Assembly (NCBI GenBank): GCA_964485515.1
Contig: CAZALT010000026.1
Location: 1-28,895 of the forward strand
DNA length: 28,895 nt
Source: CAZALT01 sp964485515
GTDB taxonomy: Bacteria > Actinomycetota > Acidimicrobiia > Acidimicrobiales > Acidimicrobilacustridaceae
Direction: 5' to 3'
Shown here: one piece after another, positions 21,375 through 28,840 of the stretch
Numbering within the stretch: position 1 is the stretch's first letter
Layout: each line of letters starts with the position of its first letter
Notes under the pieces: generated by a model
What the model saw: only the letters and a program-made list of their open reading frames with translations
Told to the model about the DNA's origin: nothing
The model's database searches: none
Translations under genes and position numbers: made by a program

Positions 21375-21660
21375 CGTCGAAGGAGTCGTTGAAATCGCCG
21401 ATCGCCGCCGATGACAGCCCGTTGCTCCGAGCGGCCTGCCGCCACTCGCCGACCGCTGCGGTGACCTCGCCGATGACCACTCGTGCGCCGGCAGGGTCGA
21501 GGCGACACCAGGCCGCGAAGACCATGAGACCATCTGCTTCATCGGCGATCGTGTCCGTCCCCTCGATCGTGGTCTGTGGTCTCGCACCTGGGTCCGGATT
21601 GGGGTTCACGTCGAAGATCGGCGAGAGGCGGAACCAACCGTCATCAGAACGAGACGTCAC
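21375..21660 (-). pseudogene. Remnant of a HipA-like toxin kinase (C-terminal part only)
   Basis: About 95 residues resemble the C-terminal end of HipA serine/threonine kinases: GWFRLSPIFDVNPNPDPG matches the W-x-L-S-P-x-[FY]-D-[VL]-N-P segment, and IGEVTAAVGEWRQAARSNGL the final helices. The upstream frame lacks the H-x-D and N-T-D-D-H type motifs and the N-terminal domain, and there is no HipB antitoxin. It is thus a decayed fragment of a toxin-antitoxin locus. The call is by eye from motif shape and needs a profile search. Confidence 0.55.
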
Positions 21661-21805
21661 CTCGGTGGAGCGGTCCGTCGCTTCGACAACAAGGCTCCAG
21701 GGGCGCCTGGTCGGGTACGCACGAGAGCCGCGTGCCGCAGAGCCCTCGGGACGAGAAGCGGTACGCCGAGCCCGAAATCGTCACGGCCGGGCGCGACGAC
21801 GGCGG

Positions 21806-22687
21806 TCAGTGCGCTTCGATCGTGACGCTGAAGGTCACCCAGCGCGACGGCGCCAGATTGGCGTTCTTGTCGTAGGTCGCGGTCGTGGCCAGCCCCGTTC
21901 CGGATGACTCGTCCGCGATCACGATCGGTCGGTCGCCTCTGTTCCGCTCGTTGTAGTTCACGAGCGGGGCGTTCGGGGTCGGCGACGAGACCCAGGTCAT
22001 GCTTGAGTTGGCCGCGTTCAGCCCGCCATAGCCTCTCCCCACCCCGATGCGGACGACCTTGTTGTTCCCAACAGGCGAGGAGACAGCGGTCGCCGGGAAG
22101 GTCGCGGTGACCGTCCGGCCATCCGCGGGACCGGTCCCGCTGTTCGCATCGGAGTCGAGGATGGCGAGGTTCGAGCCGCTGTACACCACGGCCGCAACGC
22201 GGAGATCACCGAAGGTCGAGCCGTCGTTTCCGGTCGTGAAGGTCGCCGTGAACGACGTCGCTGTCGCGATCCGGTAGCAGAGCACGGCCTGAACCGAGTA
22301 GATCCCGGACGAGACCGTGGCCGTCTCGATGGTGGTGAAGCCGGCCGGCACGTTGATCGTGCCGTCCGCGGAATACGCCGCAACCACGAGGATCAGGTCG
22401 CCGACCTGGACTGTCCCGTTGATCGTCACCGTCCGGACCGGAGAGGGATTTCCGATCAGGTGAGGACCAGACACCCCAGTCATGGCGAACTGGTAGAGCG
22501 GAACCGGAGCGGACGACGCCGCGACCGGAATGGACGTGAGGAGCGGAGCCACCCACAGGACGCCCCCGGCGGCAGCGCCCTTGGCGATCAGCGAACGACG
22601 GTCGAGCGACCGCGTCGCTTTCGCCGCGGGCGTTGCGTTCTCTTCCACGTCGGTCTCCCCATGCAGGTCGGTCTTCTTCCCGTCCAC
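21806..22687 (-). CDS. Tat-exported protein of unknown function (293 aa)
   Basis: A twin-arginine signal is visible: L-D-R-R-S-L-I-A-K (28-36), then a hydrophobic region (about 38-55) and a probable cleavage near A-A-S-S-A (56-60). The mature part (residues 60-293) is rich in beta-strand with many Thr, Ser, Val and Gly residues and motifs such as GDLILVVAAYSADG, VPAGFTTIETAT and YRIATATSFTATFTTGN. It looks like a single extracellular beta-sandwich or surface-layer-type domain. No catalytic motif is recognised. The GTG start at 22687 sits directly behind a run of G, an unusual spacing; a later GTG is possible. Base composition looks less extreme than in the neighbours, and it lies next to the HipA remnant, so gene gain is possible. 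Confidence 0.7.
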   Translation of the reverse strand: MDGKKTDLHGETDVEENATPAAKATRSLDRRSLIAKGAAAGGVLWVAPLLTSIPVAASSAPVPLYQFAMTGVSGPHLIGNPSPVRTVTINGTVQVGDLILVVAAYSADGTINVPAGFTTIETATVSSGIYSVQAVLCYRIATATSFTATFTTGNDGSTFGDLRVAAVVYSGSNLAILDSDANSGTGPADGRTVTATFPATAVSSPVGNNKVVRIGVGRGYGGLNAANSSMTWVSSPTPNAPLVNYNERNRGDRPIVIADESSGTGLATTATYDKNANLAPSRWVTFSVTIEAH

Positions 22688-22705
22688 CCCCCCTGTGGTC
22701 GGCCT

Positions 22706-22725
22706 TCAGTGGGTTGTACCACTGA
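22706..22725. promoter_or_regulatory. Perfect 7+7 palindrome upstream of the Tat-exported protein
   Basis: TCAGTGG and CCACTGA flank GTTGTA. The site is 18 bases upstream of the GTG and is a likely operator or RNA hairpin. Confidence 0.5.
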
Positions 22726-22728
22726 CAC

Positions 22729-22778
22729 ACGCGTCAGCCACCTGATCGACCCGAAAATGACCCGATCAGCTCACGCGT
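22729..22778. terminator. Long inverted-repeat structure after the APH gene
   Basis: CTGATCG (22742-22748) pairs with CGATCAG (22763-22769), and outer ACGCGT copies (22729-22734, 22773-22778) can pair too. It lies 43-92 bases after the stop of the APH-like gene and could end its transcript. No T-run is present. Confidence 0.4.
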
Positions 22779-22820
22779 CTGGACCGAACGACCCAGGCAG
22801 CGCTCATCCCCGAAGCCGGC

Positions 22821-23969
22821 TCAGCGTGGCCCGGGCGAGACACGCTCCCAGTACGTTCCATCGACCATCTCCTCGAGCGTGGCGCGGTGCATGATCATGT
22901 CGTCGGGATCCTCCGGGGCCTCGGTCTCACCGAAGGCGACGGCACGACGGGTGACCTGCGCCATCACGATGCCGTGACGCAACGCGGCGTAGACGACGTA
23001 CCAGTCGATGTGGCGTGGCGCGTACCCGGTGAGCTGCTCGTAGGTGGCCACGATGTCGGCCGTCTGCATGAAGTGCGGCATGCCGGGCAGCTCGAGCAGG
23101 TGCACGATGTCCTCGAAGAACTGGTGGATGAAGATCATCCAGGCGATGTCCACCTCGCGGGGAGCGACCGATGCCATCTCCCAGTCGAGGACCGCTACCG
23201 GCTCGAAGTCGCGGAACATCATGTTGCCGATGCGGCCGTCGCCCCAGCTCAGATAGGCGTCGTCCTCGTTCGACGGCCAGTTCGCCTCCAGCCAGTCGAA
23301 GACCCGGACGAGGACAGGGTGCAGCTCACCGCCGGTGACCCACTCGTGGTACGCCTTCTGCGCCTCGAAGTGACGGCGCAGCGGCGACTGCCCGTCCGCG
23401 CCAGGGGTGAGGAAGTAGCCGTGCTCCTCCCCGGTGAGCTCCACGCTGTGCACCCCGGCCAGACACGCGACACTCGCCTCCTGGAGGCGCATCTGGTCAT
23501 CGACCGGCGCCTCGAACAGCCAGTTGTCGCCGAAGGGGTACGGAAGGTTGTCGGGCGGCACGACGCCGTCGACGCGCTCCATCACGAAGAACTGCGAACC
23601 GATCTTCGAGGCGTCGGTCTCGAGCCAGATGGCGTGGGGGACGGGCACATCGGTGCGATCGCCGACCAGGTTCATGACGCGGAACTGCAGCTCGAAGTCG
23701 TAGGCCTGGAACACGGGGAAGGCGTCGTCGAGCGGCGCGACGCGCACGACGTAGCCCGTGGTCTCGCCGTCGCCGGTGGTCACGTCGAGCAGCAGCGTCT
23801 CGCTCGACATGCCGTTCTTGTCGGGCACGACGAGCGAGGTGATGACGGGGTCCTGTCCGGGCAGCTTCTCCTGGAGCCAGGCGCTGAGCCGGGTTTCGAG
23901 GTCGTCGTAGTCGCGCGTGGTCTTCTTGATCTCGCGCACCTCGGTGGTGATGTCCTCTGCCTTCGCCAT
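22821..23969 (-). CDS. APH-family phosphotransferase, ACAD10-like (382 aa)
   Basis: The kinase-like fold is recognised from SWGDGRIGNMMFRDFEPVAVLDWEM. This contains the catalytic Asp and Asn (Brenner motif, with Gly/Trp in place of the usual His as in the acyl-CoA-dehydrogenase-associated subgroup) and the L-D-W-E magnesium motif. The N-terminal lobe has VVRVAPLDDAFPVFQAYDFELQ with the ATP-binding region, and FFVMERVDGVVPPDN as hinge. In actinobacteria this subgroup is often linked to lipid or sterol catabolism and phosphorylates hydroxy-acyl substrates; antibiotic resistance is unlikely. The ATG at 23969 follows AGGGGG. It diverges from the two-component genes; an operator-like palindrome (24063-24086) lies between them. 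Confidence 0.88.
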   Translation of the reverse strand: MAKAEDITTEVREIKKTTRDYDDLETRLSAWLQEKLPGQDPVITSLVVPDKNGMSSETLLLDVTTGDGETTGYVVRVAPLDDAFPVFQAYDFELQFRVMNLVGDRTDVPVPHAIWLETDASKIGSQFFVMERVDGVVPPDNLPYPFGDNWLFEAPVDDQMRLQEASVACLAGVHSVELTGEEHGYFLTPGADGQSPLRRHFEAQKAYHEWVTGGELHPVLVRVFDWLEANWPSNEDDAYLSWGDGRIGNMMFRDFEPVAVLDWEMASVAPREVDIAWMIFIHQFFEDIVHLLELPGMPHFMQTADIVATYEQLTGYAPRHIDWYVVYAALRHGIVMAQVTRRAVAFGETEAPEDPDDMIMHRATLEEMVDGTYWERVSPGPR

Positions 23970-24062
23970 CGTTCCCCCTGACCTGTTCTTCGTGCCTGTT
24001 CTTCGTGCCGGTCGTTCGTGCTCCGAGGCCATAGCGTTCCCCGCTCCCCCGGGACCTCGGTG

Positions 24063-24086
24063 TTTGCTGACACGCTAATCAGCGAA
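24063..24086. promoter_or_regulatory. Inverted repeat between the APH gene and the two-component operon
   Basis: TTTGCTGA-N8-TCAGCGAA has 8-bp arms with one mismatch. It lies in the 225-base divergent region, 94 bases before the APH start and 109 before the response-regulator start. A TetR-family operator is a reasonable guess. Confidence 0.4.
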
Positions 24087-24157
24087 CCGGCGGCGAGCAC
24101 GCCGCGGGTCGACCGGGACCCCAGGCCGTGGCCCGTCCGGCGACGGTCCGGCGCCTT

Positions 24158-24173
24158 TCACCCCGCTCTCACC
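24158..24173 (+). promoter_or_regulatory. Direct repeat TCACC-N6-TCACC before the response regulator
   Basis: Two TCACC half-sites are 11 bp apart, the spacing favoured by OmpR-family regulators. This is a possible autoregulatory site, 22 bases before the ATG. The motif is short. Confidence 0.25.
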
Positions 24174-24194
24174 GATGTGCGAGACGATGGGCTG

Positions 24195-24905
24195 ATGCCC
24201 GCCACCCCGACGACACCCGGCCGCGTGCTCGTCGCCGACGACGACCGCGCCATCCGCGACTCGCTGGCACGCGCCCTCACCCTCGAGGGCTACGACGTCA
24301 CCACCGCCGCCGACGGCGCCAAGGCGCTCGACCTCGTCCGCGCCACCGACCCCGACGTCGTCGTGCTCGACCTGTCGATGCCGTCGATCGACGGCCTCAC
24401 CATGTGCCGCGTGCTCCGGGCCGAAGGCGACACCCGCCCCATCCTGATGCTCACCGCCCGCACCGAGACCTCCGACCGCGTCAGCGGTCTGGACGCCGGC
24501 GCTGACGACTACCTCCCCAAGCCCTTCGACCTCGACGAGCTGCTCGCCCGCCTGCGAGCCCTGGTGCGCCGAGCCGCGTTCAACAACCCCGACGACCCGG
24601 CGGCCAACGAGCTCCGCGCCGGTGACGTGCGCATCGACCCCGCGGCCCGACGGGTGTGGCGCGGCGACGACGAGATCGGCCTCTCCCGCACCGAGTTCGA
24701 CCTTCTCGAGCTGCTCGTGCGCAACGCCGACATCGTCCTCGACCACTCGACGATCTACGAGCGCATCTGGGGCTACGACTTCGGACCCGACTCGAAGAAC
24801 CTGGCCGTGTACATCAGCTACCTGCGCCGCAAGCTCGGCGCGTCGGGCGGGACCGACATCATCCACACCGTCCGCGGTGTGGGCTACACGATCCGAGTCC
24901 CGTGA
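24195..24905 (+). CDS. OmpR-family response regulator, MprA-like (236 aa)
   Basis: The receiver domain has the acidic pair Asp15/Asp16 in VADDD, the phospho-acceptor Asp59 in VVVLDLSMP, Thr87 in LMLTART and Lys109 in DDYLPKPFD. A winged-helix output domain follows (137-236) with LSRTEFDLLELL, ERIWGYDF and the closing HTVRGVGYTIRV. Overall it resembles mycobacterial MprA, a regulator of envelope-stress genes. The ATG at 24195 is the first start with a family-like N-terminus (PGRVLVADDD); a GACGAT six bases before it suggests a leaderless transcript. The end overlaps the kinase gene by 4 bases. Confidence 0.93.
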   Translation: MPATPTTPGRVLVADDDRAIRDSLARALTLEGYDVTTAADGAKALDLVRATDPDVVVLDLSMPSIDGLTMCRVLRAEGDTRPILMLTARTETSDRVSGLDAGADDYLPKPFDLDELLARLRALVRRAAFNNPDDPAANELRAGDVRIDPAARRVWRGDDEIGLSRTEFDLLELLVRNADIVLDHSTIYERIWGYDFGPDSKNLAVYISYLRRKLGASGGTDIIHTVRGVGYTIRVP

Positions 24906-26263
24906 GCCTCCGCACCAAGCTCGTCGTCCTGCTCGTGGCGGTGACCGCAACGGCGACGATCGCGGTGGGCGCCGTGTCGGTGGTCGCCACATCCCAGCGG
25001 CTCCACAGCGAGGTCGACCGCTCCCTCGAACAGGCCGCCGAGGTCGTCCAGGCTCGTCCCGGCTTCACCCTGGGCGGACCCTGGTTCAGCCCGGACCGGC
25101 GCCGCAGCGAAACCGTGCTGCCCATCGCCGAGCTCGAACAGGTCGCCGTCCAGGTGATCGACCGCAACGGTGACGTCGTCGCCGCGTCATCCGACACCGT
25201 CCTGCCCGTCGACGACGCCGACACCTTCGCCGCCGCACACGACCGAGGCGGCGTGCAGGTCCTGCGCACCGTCCAGATCGACGGCGAGCCGTACCGCATC
25301 CTGACCGTGCCGGGACGCAGCGGACGCACCGCCATCCAGGTGGCCCGCAACCTCGACGAGACCGAACGGCTGGTCCAATCGCAGCGGGCCGCGGTCCTGT
25401 TCACCGTGCTGGTCGTCACCGTCGTGGCCGCGCTCGCCGGGTGGATCCTCGCCCGCCAGATCACCCGCCGCCTGGTGAGGCTCACCACCGCGGCCGAGCA
25501 GGTGTCCACCACGGGCGACGTCGACATCTCGGTGCCCGTCGAGGGCAAGGACGAGACGGGACGCCTCGCCCTCGCCTTCGACCGCATGCTCGCCGCGCTG
25601 TCGGCCTCCAAGGCCGCCCAGCAGCGCCTCGTGCAAGACGCCGGCCACGAGCTGCGCACCCCGTTGACCAGCCTGCGCACCAACGTGTCCGTGCTGCGCC
25701 GCCACGACGACCTCGACGCGGTGACCCGCGAGCAGATCCTGTCCGACATCGACGCCGAGACCCGGCAGCTCACGACGCTCGTCGACGAGATCGTCGAGCT
25801 CGCCACCGACAGCCGCCGCGACGAAGCGGCCACGACGCTGGCCCTCGGCGACCTCGTGTCCGACGTGGTCGACCGGGCCCGACGCCGGTCGGGTCGGGTG
25901 TTCGACGTGCACACCGACGACACGACGGTCACCGGGCGACGCCTCGCGCTCGAACGAGCGGTCACGAACCTGCTCGACAACGCTGCGAAGTTCGACGAGT
26001 CCGGCGCACCCATCGACGTCGTGGTGGATGCGGGCCGGGTCGACGTCGCCGATCGAGGGGTGGGCATCGGCGCCGAGGAGTCGAGCCTCGTCTTCGAGCG
26101 CTTCCACCGCTCGATCACCGCTCGGTCCACCCCCGGTTCGGGGCTGGGCCTGTCGATCGTGAAGGCCATCGTCGAGTCCCACGGCGGCACCGTCTACGCC
26201 ACGCCGAGAGAAGGCGGCGGCAGCCACGTCGGATTCGTGCTGCCGACCGACGCCGAGCGGTAG
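24902..26263 (+). CDS. Sensor histidine kinase, MprB-like (453 aa)
   Basis: Two membrane helices (5-28, 163-185) enclose an extracytoplasmic sensor of about 135 residues, followed by a HAMP domain (185-238). His249 in QDAGHELRTPLTSLR is the phospho-accepting residue. The catalytic domain has N-box NLLDNAAKF (356-364), DRGVGIG (384-390) and GSGLGLS (412-418). The GTG at 24902 overlaps the regulator stop (GTGA), so the two are made together. It resembles MprB. The signal is likely envelope stress, by analogy only. Confidence 0.94.
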   Translation: MSLRTKLVVLLVAVTATATIAVGAVSVVATSQRLHSEVDRSLEQAAEVVQARPGFTLGGPWFSPDRRRSETVLPIAELEQVAVQVIDRNGDVVAASSDTVLPVDDADTFAAAHDRGGVQVLRTVQIDGEPYRILTVPGRSGRTAIQVARNLDETERLVQSQRAAVLFTVLVVTVVAALAGWILARQITRRLVRLTTAAEQVSTTGDVDISVPVEGKDETGRLALAFDRMLAALSASKAAQQRLVQDAGHELRTPLTSLRTNVSVLRRHDDLDAVTREQILSDIDAETRQLTTLVDEIVELATDSRRDEAATTLALGDLVSDVVDRARRRSGRVFDVHTDDTTVTGRRLALERAVTNLLDNAAKFDESGAPIDVVVDAGRVDVADRGVGIGAEESSLVFERFHRSITARSTPGSGLGLSIVKAIVESHGGTVYATPREGGGSHVGFVLPTDAER

Positions 26264-26351
26264 TCAGATCCATCGACCAGCCCATGCGGTTCTGGCCGTG
26301 GTCGCTGGACTCGACGTCCCGTCGCACGGTCCCGACCGAAACGAGAGGACG

Positions 26352-26357
26352 TAGGGT
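26352..26357 (+). promoter_or_regulatory. Putative -10 for the PAP2 leader cistron
   Basis: TAGGGT ends six bases before the ATG at 26364, which would place the transcript start on that ATG, giving a leaderless mRNA. No -35 is recognised. Confidence 0.4.
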
Positions 26358-26363
26358 CTGGCC

Positions 26364-26381
26364 ATGGTGGACCGCTGGTGA
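26364..26381 (+). CDS. Five-codon leader cistron before the PAP2 gene
   Basis: ATG at 26364 encodes MVDRW and a TGA at 26379-26381 that overlaps the PAP2 GTG (26378-26380) by 4 nt as GTGA. The GGTGG within it is also the probable ribosome-binding site of the PAP2 gene. A leaderless start and coupling would make translation of the phosphatase depend on this tiny reading frame. Not proven coding. Confidence 0.35.
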   Translation: MVDRW

Positions 26382-26977
26382 TCCTGTTCGAGATCGTCAT
26401 CGCCTTCCTCGGCGCCGGCATCCTCGCCGCGTCGGTCGTCGGGGCGCGGAAGCCGGTGATCCCCCAGGCAGAGCAGCAGGTCTTCCACGCGGTCAACGGG
26501 CTGCCCGCCTGGTTGTTCTGGCCGTTGTGGCCGCCCATGCAGCTGGGCAACCTCGTCGTCGGAACGCTCGTCGGTCTGGGGTTCGCCGCGGCCTACCACG
26601 ATTGGGTGATGGCGCTCGGCGTCATCGCGGCGACAGGGCTCAAGCTCGTGGTCGAGCGGGTCATCCGCGCCCGCATGGGCGATGCCCTCGCCCACCGCCA
26701 GCGACCCGGCACGAGCGAGCCCGGTGCGATCCTTCGCGGCGGCGACGTACCCGAGACCGGTTCGAGCTTCCCCTCGGGCCACGTGATCCTCGTCGCCGCG
26801 GTCGCCTGCGTCGTGGCGGCCCGCCTCCCGGGAACGATCGTCGTCGCACCGTTCGTCGTGACCGGCCTCGTCATGGTCGGCCGGGTGTACGTCGGCGCGC
26901 ACAACCCGCTCGACGTCACCGCCGGGCTCGGGGCGGGCCTCCTCGTCGGAGGCACCCTCGCCTTCCTCGGCGTGTAG
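26378..26977 (+). CDS. PAP2-family membrane phosphatase (199 aa)
   Basis: The acid phosphatase signature is seen: a K-x-R-x-R-P-like segment (around residues 89-110), PSGH at 132-135 with the catalytic histidine, and R169-x5-H175-x3-D179 in GRVYVGAHNPLDV. Six hydrophobic helices can be placed. Members dephosphorylate lipid pyrophosphates or phosphatidate; undecaprenyl pyrophosphate recycling is one possible role. The GTG at 26378 follows a GGTGG site and overlaps a five-codon leader cistron. The membrane kinase-like gene follows 59 bases later in the same direction. Confidence 0.88.
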   Translation: MILFEIVIAFLGAGILAASVVGARKPVIPQAEQQVFHAVNGLPAWLFWPLWPPMQLGNLVVGTLVGLGFAAAYHDWVMALGVIAATGLKLVVERVIRARMGDALAHRQRPGTSEPGAILRGGDVPETGSSFPSGHVILVAAVACVVAARLPGTIVVAPFVVTGLVMVGRVYVGAHNPLDVTAGLGAGLLVGGTLAFLGV

Positions 26978-27036
26978 CCGACGCACGACCATCCCACATC
27001 CGTCTCCTCACGTCACCGAGCGGCAAGCATGGCGCC

Positions 27037-28470
27037 ATGACCGTCGCCGCCGAAGCCGTCAGATCGCAGCCTGATCGCGTCACCCGAGCTCCGTCCGATG
27101 TCCTGCGACTCGTCGTCGCCGTGGTGTCCCTCGTCGTCCTGATCCTGCTCGGAGTCCTGTTCGGCGACACGATCGTGGGCTTCGTCGCCGACCTGCTCCG
27201 TGGACTCGACGCCCTTCCGGCATGGCTCGTCACCACGCTGGTGGCGCTCGGCCAGGTGCTTGGGCTCCTGCTCCTCGTCGTCGGCATCGGTGCCGCGCTC
27301 GTGCGACGGGCGTGGCTGCTGATCGGATCGGTGATCCTGGGCGCCGGGGTCGCCGTGGTCCTGTTCGCCCTGTTGCTCCCGCTCATCGACGACACCTCCG
27401 CACGCATCGCCGAGGTCAACGAGACGTACACGCTGATCGACCCCGACCGCACCATGTCGGCCGCCGCGTTGGCCGCCATCACCGCAACCGTGGCCGTGGC
27501 CGGACCCTGGGTTCCCCGGCGCTGGCGGCAGGCCGCGTGGAGCTTCCTCCTGATCGAGGCCACCATCCACTTCCTCGGCAACGTGGTCGGGTTCGACACG
27601 GCCATCGCCGTGCTGTCGGGATGGGCAGCCGGTTCCGCTGTCGTCGTCGCGATCGGAGCACCGTCGCGCCGTCCAACCGCCAGCGCGATCGCGGCGGGAC
27701 TGGCCGCGGTCGGAGTCCCGCTCGCCGAGCTCGAACCGGCCAGCGTCGACGCTCGGGGGTCCACGCCGTACTTCGGAACCCGGACCGACGGCTCGAAGCT
27801 GTTCGTCAAGGCGCTGGGCGAGGACGAGCGCAGCGCCGACCTCATGTTCCGGATGTACCGCAAGCTGCAGCCCCGAAACCTCGGCGACGAGAAGTCGTTC
27901 TCGTCGCTGCGTCGTGCCGTCGAGCACGAGGCCCTCGTCGCGCTCGCGGCGCGCGACATCGGCGTGCGCACCCCTCGCCTCGTCGCCTTCGCCTCGGCCG
28001 AGCCCGACGGCTACGTGCTCGCCTACGAGGCCATCGCCGGCCGATCGCTCGACCGGATCGAGGCCGCGGAGCTCACCGACGAGGTGCTCGGGGCCGTGTG
28101 GGCCCAGTTGGCCCTGCTGCGCCAGCACCGCATCGCCCACCGCGACCTGCGCCTGGCCAACGTGTTCCTCGCCGACGACGGCTCGGCGTGGATCATCGAC
28201 TTCGGCTTCAGCGAGCTGGCAGTGTCCGACCTGCTGCTGGCCACCGACCTGGCCGAGCTGCTGGCCTCGTCGGCCGCGGTCGTCGGGGTCGACCGGGCCG
28301 TCGCCCTGGGAGAGACCACGGTCGGAGCGGCGGCGCTGACCTCCGCGCTCGACCGGCTCGAGCTGCCTCGGCTCAGCGGCGCCACCCGCACGGCGATGAA
28401 GCAACAGGCCGGACTGCTCGACGCGCTGCGCACGCGCGTCGCCGGCACCTCCGGCATGGCCCCGACCTGA
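27037..28470 (+). CDS. Membrane-anchored protein kinase-like protein (477 aa)
   Basis: Residues 20-206 hold about five to six hydrophobic helices with a polar loop near 118-140. Residues about 235-430 form a kinase-like domain: Lys258 in KLFVKALGED, a Glu in EHEAL (296-300), HRDLRLANVF (368-377) with Asp370 and Asn375, and DFG at 388-390. It has the residues of an active ATP-dependent kinase of the RIO/Bud32/Ser-Thr type, but the domain order (membrane first, kinase second) is unusual. Some actinobacterial proteins join such a kinase to a lysylphosphatidylglycerol-synthase-like membrane part; here nothing follows the kinase. It follows the PAP2 gene and may act with it on an isoprenoid or lipid substrate (inference). 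ATG 27037 is the first family-like start; the much longer open frame upstream is unrelated. Confidence 0.78.
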   Translation: MTVAAEAVRSQPDRVTRAPSDVLRLVVAVVSLVVLILLGVLFGDTIVGFVADLLRGLDALPAWLVTTLVALGQVLGLLLLVVGIGAALVRRAWLLIGSVILGAGVAVVLFALLLPLIDDTSARIAEVNETYTLIDPDRTMSAAALAAITATVAVAGPWVPRRWRQAAWSFLLIEATIHFLGNVVGFDTAIAVLSGWAAGSAVVVAIGAPSRRPTASAIAAGLAAVGVPLAELEPASVDARGSTPYFGTRTDGSKLFVKALGEDERSADLMFRMYRKLQPRNLGDEKSFSSLRRAVEHEALVALAARDIGVRTPRLVAFASAEPDGYVLAYEAIAGRSLDRIEAAELTDEVLGAVWAQLALLRQHRIAHRDLRLANVFLADDGSAWIIDFGFSELAVSDLLLATDLAELLASSAAVVGVDRAVALGETTVGAAALTSALDRLELPRLSGATRTAMKQQAGLLDALRTRVAGTSGMAPT

Positions 28471-28517
28471 CCCACCGGCAGGAGCGATCCGGCTGCTGAC
28501 CGAACGAGCACCCCGAC

Positions 28518-28523
28518 TACCAT
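28518..28523 (+). promoter_or_regulatory. Putative -10 of the tRNA-Lys gene
   Basis: TACCAT ends six bases before the tRNA, which would start the transcript at or near its first base. CTGACC at 28497-28502 is a weak -35 candidate with 15-bp spacing. Confidence 0.35.
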
Positions 28524-28529
28524 CACGCC

Positions 28530-28606
28530 GGGCCGCTAGCTCATCGGGTTAGAGCAGGGGACTTTTAATCCCAAGGTGCTGGGTTCGAGACCCAGGCGGC
28601 CCACCA
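28530..28606 (+). tRNA. tRNA-Lys (anticodon TTT)
   Basis: The acceptor stem GGGCCGC pairs with GCGGCCC, followed by A and an encoded CCA (28604-28606). The anticodon loop CTTTTAA at 28562-28568 gives anticodon TTT. The T-arm CTGGG-TTCGAGA-CCCAG and D-arm GCTC/GAGC are present. The anticodon stem has four good pairs plus one G-A mismatch at its outer end. Reading AAA and AAG codons is expected. Confidence 0.95.
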
Positions 28607-28730
28607 CGCAGTGCCGGCTCGACGCGTCGCCACTCGTCGTTGGTCGGTTTCGGCGCTCTCGCTCATCTCCGTCGATCTCCTCTGGCCCTTCGCCCAGCCA
28701 GCGCACGCACCTCGCTGCTCGAGCACGATC

Positions 28731-28775
28731 GAGTGAACGAGCGTTCACTCCCCGACTCGGGCGCTTTGGTAGGGT
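28731..28775 (+). promoter_or_regulatory. Strong palindrome and -10 element upstream of the CoxM-like gene
   Basis: GAGTGAACG and CGTTCACTC form a perfect 9+9 inverted repeat around AG (28731-28750). It resembles TetR-family operators but also contains a GAAC-N4-GTTC core. TAGGGT at 28770-28775 may be the -10. The left half-site GAGTGA recurs in the palindromes at 263 and 1495. Confidence 0.5.
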
Positions 28776-28840
28776 CCCGCGACCACTCGCGAGGTCTGAG
28801 GCCGGGGGCGAACCATGCAGTCGCAAGGGACGAGATCCAG

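Noticed and set aside
25441..28470. A 1009-codon open frame on the plus strand
   Set aside because: The part before 27037 is an antisense-like, Arg-rich shadow of the histidine kinase and PAP2 genes. The real gene begins at 27037.
28536..28826. Minus-strand ORF of 96 codons ending in LGLEPSTLGLKVPCSNPMS
   Set aside because: That end is the reverse translation of the tRNA-Lys gene, a well-known annotation artefact.
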